Shown: one piece after another, positions 58,075 through 64,000 of the stretch
Position numbering within the stretch: the stretch's first letter is position 1
Layout: every line of letters starts with the position of its first letter
Assembly (NCBI RefSeq): GCF_021412625.1
Contig: NZ_JAKCFI010000004.1
Coordinates: 620,001-684,000 of the forward strand
Length of the DNA stretch: 64,000 nt
Direction of reading: 5' to 3'
Source of the DNA: Myxococcus stipitatus
GTDB taxonomy: Bacteria > Myxococcota > Myxococcia > Myxococcales > Myxococcaceae
Position numbers and translations under genes: made by a program
Notes under the pieces: generated by a model
Seen by the model: only the letters and a program-made list of their open reading frames with translations
Told to the model about the DNA's origin: nothing
Databases searched by the model: none

Positions 58075-58736
58075 GCCCCGCCGCCGCGCCCCGCTGGAAG
58101 CGACTGGAGCCGGACGAACGCCGGGAGCAGATCCTCGAGTGCGCCGCCCGCTTGTTCGGCGAGCGCCCCTACGCGGCGGTGTCCACCACGGACATCGCCA
58201 AGGAGGCGGGAGTCGCCCGGGGATTGCTCAACCACTACTTCGGGCAGAAGCGGGACCTCTACCTGAAGGTCGTGAAGAGGATGCTGCTCATGCCCGGACT
58301 GGAAGAGAGCGTGCCCATGACCGGAACCCTGCGCCAGCGAGTCGAGCGCAGCGTCGAGTGGTACCTCGACACGGTCGCCACCCATGGCAAGACGTACGTG
58401 GCCGTCACCGGCGCGGGCAGCATCGGCGCGGATCCGGAGGTGGAGCGCATCATCGCGGAGGCGGACGACATCTCCGCCTCCAAGACGCTCGAGTTCCTGG
58501 GCCTCAAGGTGGACGTGGGGAGCGACGCGCGCCACCGCGCGATGATTCGCTCCTACGGCGGCCTGGTGAAGGCCACCATCCGTGAGTGGATTCGCGGCGG
58601 GACGCTCTCCCGCGAGGACGCGCATCTGTTGTTGAGCGAGGCGCTCATCTCCATCGTCCGCGACGTGTTCCCGCAGCTGGCCAAGGGGACCGCGCGGGAG
58701 GAGGGCCGGGCGCCCAGGTCGGGAGCACGCAAATGA
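58071..58736 (+). CDS. TetR-family repressor within the acyl-CoA operon
   Basis: 221 residues; ATG at 58071 overlaps the preceding stop. The TetR N-terminal helix-turn-helix is clear (RREQILECAARLFGERPYAAVSTTDIAKEAGVARGLLNHYFGQKRDLYLKV region). The C-terminal ~140 residues form the ligand-binding helices (VERSVEWYLDTVATHGKTYVAVTG, MIRSYGGLVKATIREWIRGG), resembling acyl-CoA-responsive TetR proteins. Its stop overlaps the following SDR start (ATGA). It likely represses this operon and is relieved by an acyl-CoA; the dyad at 57160 is a candidate site. Confidence 0.93.
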   Translation: MSPAAAPRWKRLEPDERREQILECAARLFGERPYAAVSTTDIAKEAGVARGLLNHYFGQKRDLYLKVVKRMLLMPGLEESVPMTGTLRQRVERSVEWYLDTVATHGKTYVAVTGAGSIGADPEVERIIAEADDISASKTLEFLGLKVDVGSDARHRAMIRSYGGLVKATIREWIRGGTLSREDAHLLLSEALISIVRDVFPQLAKGTAREEGRAPRSGARK

Positions 58737-59575
58737 GTGGACGAGCGGGGGGCGCGTATCCGTTGGAAGGCCGCACGCTGTTGATGTCCGGAGGCAGCCG
58801 GGGCATCGGCCTGGCCATCGGCGTCGCGGCGGGGCGGCTGGGCGCCAACGTCGTGCTGCTGGCGAAGACGGATACGCCGGACCCTCGCCTGCCGGGGACC
58901 GTGCACACGGCCGCGGCGGAGATTCGCGAGGCGGGTGGCCAGGCGCTGGCGGTGGTGGGCGACGTGCGCGAGGAGGCGGACGTGCAGCGCGCCGTCGACG
59001 AGGCCGTCGCCCGCTTCGGCGGCATCGACTTCGTGGTCAACAACGCGAGCGCGCTGGCCCCGCTGAAGACGGACGAGCTGCCGGTCAAGAAGTTCGACCT
59101 GATGCAGCAGATCCAACTGCGGGGCACCTTCCTGCTGACGCGCTCGGCGCTGCCGCACCTGCGCCGCTCGGCCCATCCACACATCCTCTCGCTGTCCCCG
59201 CCGGTGAACCTGGCGCCCCACTGGCTGGGCCGGCATCCGGCGTACACCCTGGCCAAGTACGGCATGTCGCTGCTCACGCTGGGCTGGGCCGCGGAGTTCG
59301 CGGAGGCGGGCATCGCCGCCAACACGCTGTGGCCCCGGACGCTCATCGCCACCGCGGCCGTGAAGAACCTGCTCGGAGGAGACTCCTCCATGCAGCGCGC
59401 GCGCACGCCGGACATCATGGCGGACGCGGCCGTGGCCATCCTCCAGCGCCCCCCGCGCGACTGCACCGGCCAGACCTTCATCGACGAGGACGTCCTGCGC
59501 GCCGAGGGCGTGACGGACTTCAGCCACTACGGGGGCGGCCCCGACGTGATGCTGGACCTGTACGTCGACCCCTGA
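58733..59575 (+). CDS. SDR oxidoreductase (HSDL2-like)
   Basis: 280 residues from MSGRAGGAYPLEGRTLLMSGG (ATG 58733, ATGA overlap with TetR stop). Cofactor motif MSGGSRGIGLAIG; an AKTDTPDPRLPGTVHTAAAEI insertion after the second strand, characteristic of the HSDL2-type subgroup; NNAS; catalytic Ser in ILSLSPP and YTLAK as the YxxxK pair. The end carries TGQTFIDEDVLRAEGVTDFSHY, also typical of that group. These enzymes probably oxidise hydroxyacyl compounds or reduce ketones in lipid metabolism. The operon context supports a step in acyl-CoA turnover. Confidence 0.92.
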   Translation: MSGRAGGAYPLEGRTLLMSGGSRGIGLAIGVAAGRLGANVVLLAKTDTPDPRLPGTVHTAAAEIREAGGQALAVVGDVREEADVQRAVDEAVARFGGIDFVVNNASALAPLKTDELPVKKFDLMQQIQLRGTFLLTRSALPHLRRSAHPHILSLSPPVNLAPHWLGRHPAYTLAKYGMSLLTLGWAAEFAEAGIAANTLWPRTLIATAAVKNLLGGDSSMQRARTPDIMADAAVAILQRPPRDCTGQTFIDEDVLRAEGVTDFSHYGGGPDVMLDLYVDP

Positions 59576-59627
59576 CGAGGAGCAGTACAAAGAAGGCTCG
59601 CTTTCCAATCACCCGGAGGAGGTGCCC

Positions 59628-61466
59628 GTGGGTACGTCGCTCGCAGACCTGGAAGCGCAGTGCCAATCCCTGGCGGACAAGCTCACGCTGCCGCTGCTCC
59701 TCAAACGCAACGCGGAGGAGTTCGCGGACCTCCCCGCGCTCTCCTCGGGCGACGTCACGCTCAGCTGGGCGCGCATCCGTGAACGCTCGGCGGCGCTGGC
59801 CCGGGGACTGGGGGCGCTCGGCCTGAAGCGCGGCGAGCGGATGATGATCATGATGTCGAGCCGGCCCGAGCACTGGCTCGTCGACTACGGCGCGGTCCAC
59901 CTGGGCGCCATCCCCTGTACCGCCTACCAGACGCTGAGCACCGAACAAGTAGGCTACGTCGCCCGGCACAGCGCGGCCACGGTGGTGGTGCTGGAGGGCG
60001 CCGACGAGGTCTCCCGCTGGCGCTCGGTGCTGGAGACGCTCCCCGCCATCAAGCGCGTGGTGGTCCTCGACCCGGCGGCCGTGCCCGCGGGGGACTCGCG
60101 CTTCGTCTCGTTCGCCCAGGTGGAGGCGTCCGGCCGCGAGCTGCACGAGGCGGACCCGAAGGTCTTCGAGGAGGGCTGGAAGAGCATCCGCCCCGAGGAC
60201 CCCATCGCGATGATGTATACGTCCGGCACCACGGGCGACCCCAAGGGCGTGGTGCTCAGCCACCGCAACGCCTTCTACGAAGCCATCGCGGTGGACCTGG
60301 CGGCGCCGGTGCCCATGCGCACGCCGTCCATCGCGTACCTGCCGCTGGCGCACATCGCGGAGCGGGAGCTGGGCCTGTACCGCTCGGCCTTCAAGGCGCT
60401 GCACGTGCACGTCTGCTCCGACCCCACGGGCGTGGTGCCGCTGATGGCGAAGGTGCGCCCCCCCGCCTTCTTCGGCGTGCCCCGCGTCTGGGAGAAGCTC
60501 GCGGGAGGCCTGCGCGCGAAGCTGGGGACGCTCGAGCCCGAAAAGCGCGACGCCATCCTCGCGGCCCACGCCGTGACGCTGGAGGCCTTCCGCCTGGAGG
60601 GCTCCGGCAAGAGCGTGCCCGCGGAGCTGGCGCAGAAGGTCGCGGTGATGGAGGAGAAGGTGCTCAAGCCGCTGCGCGGCGTGCTGGGGCTGGACGCGCT
60701 CCAGTGGGCCAGCAGCGGCTCCGCGCCCATCCCCGTGGAGGTGCTGGAGTACCTGGGCGGCTTCGGCATCCGGGTGCTGGAGGTCTGGGGCATGAGCGAG
60801 ACCACCGGCTGCGCCACCGTCAACACACCCACCGACTTCCGCGTGGGCTCCGTGGGCCGCCCCATCCCCGGGCTCGAGGTGAAGCTGGCGGACGACGGTG
60901 AAATCTTCGTGCGCGGCCCGGTGGTGTTCCTGGGCTACCTCGCGGACGACGGGCGCATCGTCAGCCCGCTGGACGCGGACGGGTGGCTGGCCACCGGCGA
61001 CATCGGCACGGTGGACGCGGAGGGCTACCTCACCATCACCGACCGCAAGAAGGAGCTGCTCATCACCTCGAGCGGGAAGAACATCGCCCCGTCGAAGATC
61101 GAGGGCATGCTGCGCGCCCACCCGCTGGTGGGGCAGGCCATCGCCATCGGCGACGGCTGGCCGTACGTGACGGCGCTCGTGTCGCTCGACGCGGAGGTGG
61201 CGCCCCTGTGGGCGAAGGCCCGGGGCATCAACGCGGCCACCGTGGCGGAGCTGGCGCGGGAGCCGGCGGTGCTGGCGGAGCTGACGGCGCTGGTGGCCGC
61301 GAGCAACGAGCGGCTGTCCCGCGCCGAGCAGGTCAAGCGCTTCGAGGTGGTGGCGGAGGCCTGGGGCCCCGCGACCGGCGAGCTGACGCCCACCCTCAAG
61401 CTCAAGCGGCGGGTCATCCTCGGCCAGTACGCCGCGCGCATCGCCACGCTGTATTCGAAGGACTGA
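59628..61466 (+). CDS. Long-chain acyl-CoA synthetase (AMP-forming)
   Basis: 612 residues from a GTG at 59628 (MGTSLADLEAQ), chosen because GGAGGAGG lies five bases upstream; a GTG at 59622 is too close. Adenylate-forming enzyme with MYTSGTTGDPKGVVLSH (P-loop), AYLPLAHIAERELG, the VWGMSETTG adenine-binding motif, DGWLATGDIGTVDAEG and the ITDRKKELLITSSGKNIAPSKIE linker with catalytic Lys near the C-terminus. Length and the ERELG form fit the long-chain/ACSBG-like branch. It activates fatty acids to acyl-CoA for the downstream dehydrogenases. It lies 52 bases after the SDR. Confidence 0.94.
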   Translation: MGTSLADLEAQCQSLADKLTLPLLLKRNAEEFADLPALSSGDVTLSWARIRERSAALARGLGALGLKRGERMMIMMSSRPEHWLVDYGAVHLGAIPCTAYQTLSTEQVGYVARHSAATVVVLEGADEVSRWRSVLETLPAIKRVVVLDPAAVPAGDSRFVSFAQVEASGRELHEADPKVFEEGWKSIRPEDPIAMMYTSGTTGDPKGVVLSHRNAFYEAIAVDLAAPVPMRTPSIAYLPLAHIAERELGLYRSAFKALHVHVCSDPTGVVPLMAKVRPPAFFGVPRVWEKLAGGLRAKLGTLEPEKRDAILAAHAVTLEAFRLEGSGKSVPAELAQKVAVMEEKVLKPLRGVLGLDALQWASSGSAPIPVEVLEYLGGFGIRVLEVWGMSETTGCATVNTPTDFRVGSVGRPIPGLEVKLADDGEIFVRGPVVFLGYLADDGRIVSPLDADGWLATGDIGTVDAEGYLTITDRKKELLITSSGKNIAPSKIEGMLRAHPLVGQAIAIGDGWPYVTALVSLDAEVAPLWAKARGINAATVAELAREPAVLAELTALVAASNERLSRAEQVKRFEVVAEAWGPATGELTPTLKLKRRVILGQYAARIATLYSKD

Positions 61467-61485
61467 CCTCCCAGGACGCCACCGC

Positions 61486-62625
61486 ATGCATCCGAGAACT
61501 CCCGAGCAAGCCTCGTTCGCGGCCGCCATCGACGCGTTCTGCCGAGCGAAGACGGGCACCCGCGCCCAGCGCGACGCCCTGACGAACCACGGCGCCGAGG
61601 CCCACAGCCCCGCGCTCTACGCGCAGATGGCCGAGCTGGGGTGGCTCGGGGTGGGGCTGCCCCCGGAGTACGGCGGCTCCGGCGGCGGCCTCACGGAGAT
61701 CTGCCTGTTCGCCGAGCGCACCGCCTACGGGCTCGCGCCGGTGGGCGGCTACATCACCACGGCGGTCGCCGCCGGGCCCTACCTCAAGTTCGCCACGGAG
61801 GCGCAGCGCCAGAAGGTGCTCGGCGGAATCGCCCGGGGGCGGGTGGAGGCCATCGCCATGTCGGAGCCCGGCGCCGGGTCCGACGTGGCCGCGCTCACCT
61901 GCCGCGCGCAGAAGGTCCCCGGCGGCTACGTGGTCAACGGCCAGAAGACGTGGATCTCCAACGCCCACCTCGCGGACCACATGCTGCTGGTGGCGCGCAC
62001 CCAGACGCACGGCTCGCGCCACGAGGGGCTGACGATGTTCTGCGTGCCCACGGGCACCCAGGGCGTGGAGATTCGCGGCATCCCCACCCTGGGCGGCAAG
62101 GAGGTCAACGACGTCTTCTTCACCGACTGCTTCCTCCCGGAGGACGCCGTCGTGGGGAAGGTCGACCAGGCCTGGCCGCAGCTCATGGCGGGCCTCAACA
62201 GCGAGCGGCTCATCCTCGCCGCGTCCATGCTCGGCCGGGGGCGGCGCGCCTTCGACGACGCCGTCGCGTACGTGAAGGAGCGCAAGCAGTTCGGCAAGCC
62301 GGTGGGGTCGTTCCAGGCCCTCAAGCACCGCATCGCGGACCTGGCCACGGAGCTGGACTGCTGCGAGCTGCTCGTCTACCGCGTGGCGGCCATGGCGGAC
62401 GACGCGCCCGACCGCATGCTCCCCCGCGAGGCCTCCATGGCCAAGCTGAAGACGACGGAGACCGCCAAGCGCGTGGCGCTGGAAGGCATGCAGATGATGG
62501 GGGGCTACGGCTACGCCCTCGAATACGACATGGAGTCGCACCTGCGCGCCACGGTGATTTCCACCGTCTTCGGCGGCACCAGCGAAATCCAGCGGGACAT
62601 CATCGGCAAGACGTTCGGACTGTAG
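61486..62625 (+). CDS. Acyl-CoA dehydrogenase 1
   Basis: 379 residues from MHPRTPEQAS (ATG 61486). Flavin and substrate motifs are intact: ELGWLGVGLPPEYGGSG, AIAMSEPGAGSDVAAL (first family signature) and MMGGYGYALEYDMESHLRA...IFGGTSEIQRDIIGKT at the end. The catalytic base used by medium-chain enzymes (Glu in xEGTxxIQR) is replaced by Gly, but Glu240 in LNSERLIL aligns with the Glu of isovaleryl-CoA and long-chain dehydrogenases, so activity is expected. FAD-dependent alpha,beta-desaturation of acyl-CoA. It is in operon order after the synthetase, 19 bases apart. Confidence 0.95.
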   Translation: MHPRTPEQASFAAAIDAFCRAKTGTRAQRDALTNHGAEAHSPALYAQMAELGWLGVGLPPEYGGSGGGLTEICLFAERTAYGLAPVGGYITTAVAAGPYLKFATEAQRQKVLGGIARGRVEAIAMSEPGAGSDVAALTCRAQKVPGGYVVNGQKTWISNAHLADHMLLVARTQTHGSRHEGLTMFCVPTGTQGVEIRGIPTLGGKEVNDVFFTDCFLPEDAVVGKVDQAWPQLMAGLNSERLILAASMLGRGRRAFDDAVAYVKERKQFGKPVGSFQALKHRIADLATELDCCELLVYRVAAMADDAPDRMLPREASMAKLKTTETAKRVALEGMQMMGGYGYALEYDMESHLRATVISTVFGGTSEIQRDIIGKTFGL

Positions 62626-62657
62626 GGCGCGATTTCATCCACGGAAGAGAGACAGTC

Positions 62658-63803
62658 ATGACGGCACGTCCCCGGTGGAGCTCGGACGAGCTCGAGCAGG
62701 TGCGCCAGCTGGCGGCCACCTACTTCACCAAGGAAGTCATCCCCAACGTCCCCAAGCACGTGGCCCAGGGGCACCCGGACAAGGCGCTCTACCGCCGCGC
62801 GGGCGAGCTGGGCCTGTTGTGCATGTCCGTCCCGGAGGCGTACGGCGGCGGCGGCGGCACCTTCGCCCACGAGGCCATCCTCACGGAGGAGCAGGTCAAG
62901 GCCGGCGACCCGTCCATGGGCTTCGCCGTGCACTGCTCCATCGTCGCGCACTATGTGCTGTCGTACGCCTCCGAAGCGCAGAAGCAGAAGTGGCTGCCCA
63001 AGCTCGCCAGCGGCGAGTGGGTGGGCGCCATCGCCATGACCGAGCCGGGCACCGGCTCCGACCTGCAGGCCATTTCGACCCGCGCGGTGCGTGACGGCGA
63101 CTTCTACAAGGTGAGCGGGGCCAAGACGTTCATCTCCAACGGCCGGGTGTGCGACTTCCTCATCATCGTCGCGCGCACGGGCGGTCCGGGCCACGCGGGG
63201 ATTTCGCTGCTGTGTGCCGAGGTCTCCGACACCACCCCCGGCTTCGAGCGGGGGCGCATCCTCGACAAGCTGGGCGGCAAGGGCCAGGACACGACCGAGC
63301 TGTTCTTCGACGAGCTCCAGGTGCCGGTCGTCAACGTGCTGGGGGGCGAGGAGGGCAAGGGCTTCATCCAGCTGATGCAGCAATTGCCCCAGGAGCGGCT
63401 GAGCACCGCCCTCATCGCCATGGCCAGCATCGAGCGGGCGGTGGACCTGACGGTGGAGTACACCAAGCAGCGGCACGCCTTCGGCAAGCCCCTTTTCGCC
63501 CTGCAGAACACGCGGTTCGAACTGGCGGAATGCGCGACGCTGCGCCGGGTGTGCCGCAGCTTCATCGACGAGTGTGTGGAATCACACCTCGCGGGGTCGC
63601 TCGACGTGACGACGGCGGCCATGGCCAAATACTGGGTCACCGACCAGGCCTGCATCGTCGCGGACCGCTGCCTCCAGCTTTTCGGAGGCTATGGGTACAT
63701 GAAGGAGTACCCTATCTCCCACCTGTTCGCGGACACGCGCGTGCTCCGCATCCTCGCTGGAGCGAACGAGGTCATGAAAGAGCTCGTCGCCCGTTCCCTC
63801 TAA
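62658..63803 (+). CDS. Acyl-CoA dehydrogenase 2
   Basis: 381 residues from MTARPRWSSDE (ATG 62658). It shows ELGLLCMSVPEAYGGGGG, AIAMTEPGTGSDLQAI, KTFISNGRVCD, LFGGYGYMKEYPISHLFADTRVLRILAGANEVMKELVARSL. As in the first enzyme, the late Glu base is absent and Glu246 in LPQERLSTAL fits the isovaleryl/long-chain type. It is clearly different in sequence from dehydrogenase 1, so the two may act on different chain lengths or branched substrates. The preceding gap is 32 bases; the thiolase follows 39 bases later. Confidence 0.95.
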   Translation: MTARPRWSSDELEQVRQLAATYFTKEVIPNVPKHVAQGHPDKALYRRAGELGLLCMSVPEAYGGGGGTFAHEAILTEEQVKAGDPSMGFAVHCSIVAHYVLSYASEAQKQKWLPKLASGEWVGAIAMTEPGTGSDLQAISTRAVRDGDFYKVSGAKTFISNGRVCDFLIIVARTGGPGHAGISLLCAEVSDTTPGFERGRILDKLGGKGQDTTELFFDELQVPVVNVLGGEEGKGFIQLMQQLPQERLSTALIAMASIERAVDLTVEYTKQRHAFGKPLFALQNTRFELAECATLRRVCRSFIDECVESHLAGSLDVTTAAMAKYWVTDQACIVADRCLQLFGGYGYMKEYPISHLFADTRVLRILAGANEVMKELVARSL

Positions 63804-63842
63804 CCCGCCTACCCAGCAGCACGTCACCCAAGGAGTCACCCG

Positions 63843-64000
63843 GTGAGCCAGGAAGCCTTCATCTTCGACGCCGTTCGTACCCCTCGCGGCAAGGGCAAGA
63901 AGGGGTCGCTGCACGGCATCAAGCCCATTTCCCTGCTGGTGGGGCTGGTGGACGCGCTCAAGAAGCGCCACCCCAGCCTCGACCCCCAGCGCATCGACGA
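63843..64000 (+). CDS. fadA: Thiolase (acetyl-CoA acyltransferase), 3' end missing
   Basis: Begins at the GTG at 63843 with AAGGAG nine bases upstream. The visible residues [20 protein letters not shown] and [18 protein letters not shown] match the start of FadA-type thiolases (the [12 protein letters not shown] stretch). The active-site Cys lies outside the window. It would perform the last step of beta-oxidation in this operon, cleaving 3-ketoacyl-CoA to acetyl-CoA. Confidence 0.9.
   Translation, partial: MSQEAFIFDAVRTPRGKGKKGSLHGIKPISLLVGLVDALKKRHPSLDPQRID

Overview
The window is uniformly GC-rich and gene-dense with almost no phage or plasmid content. Several traits point to a member of the Myxococcaceae (Myxococcus, Corallococcus or a close relative; the genus cannot be fixed from sequence alone): a MYXO-CTERM tail on a kelch protein, an ELWxxDGT-repeat lipoprotein, thrombospondin-type-3/OmpA and RCC1 surface proteins, a duplicated MacB-like permease, many secreted hydrolases, and dense one- and two-component regulation. 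No rRNA, tRNA or CRISPR array was seen.

Layout. 1-8.2 kb: end of a GH71-like glucanase, an RCC1 lipoprotein, a LytS/LytTR two-component pair, a PD40 lipoprotein, an intradiol dioxygenase and an AraC regulator. 8.2-16 kb: DUF3224 lipoprotein, beta-propeller, winged-helix regulator divergent from a DUF899 gene with a coupled CPLC membrane protein, a MacB/ADOP-type permease, and a SUKH-like/leucine-rich-repeat protein. 16-19.5 kb: an SDR plus imine-reductase-like pair divergent from an AraC regulator, then a conserved unknown and a GFA-fold protein. 19.7-28 kb: M4 metalloprotease, glutamate decarboxylase, DHA2 efflux pump, SRPBCC protein and a GH13 glucan-active enzyme. 28-31 kb: LysR/SDR divergent pair, followed by a decayed island (ribosomal protein S4 fragment, frameshifted gene, transposase remnant). 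31-35 kb: four-helix membrane protein divergent from a MarR-AraC fusion regulator, then a BlaI-BlaR1 locus with a well-defined operator. 34.7-46 kb: GH18 chitinase, ankyrin/beta-helix protein, MerR regulator and target membrane protein with twin operators, TSP3-OmpA protein, kelch MYXO-CTERM protein, and a zinc-ribbon/OB-fold membrane protein. 46-57 kb: LysR/LysE pair with a clear operator, OmpR-type two-component operon, CBM2 beta-helix enzyme, a sirtuin/FCP1-like phosphatase pair, and an ELWxxDGT lipoprotein. 57.2-64 kb: a long operon for acyl-CoA (fatty acid or branched acid) breakdown: enoyl-CoA hydratase, TetR, SDR, acyl-CoA synthetase, two acyl-CoA dehydrogenases and a thiolase cut by the window edge.

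How the parts fit. Exported polymer degraders (GH71, GH18, M4 peptidase, CBM2 beta-helix enzyme) fit a predatory, biomass-degrading soil bacterium, and the acyl-CoA operon would feed released lipids into central metabolism. Most regulators sit beside one obvious target. Regulatory DNA is unusually legible at four loci (BlaI, MerR, LysR at 47.6 kb, TetR at 57.2 kb). The items most worth following are the BlaR1 homologue with a replaced sensor domain and its probably leaderless operon, the twin MerR operators, the sirtuin-phosphatase pair, the decayed island near 30 kb, and the two hydrolases without signal peptides that share a promoter-like motif.
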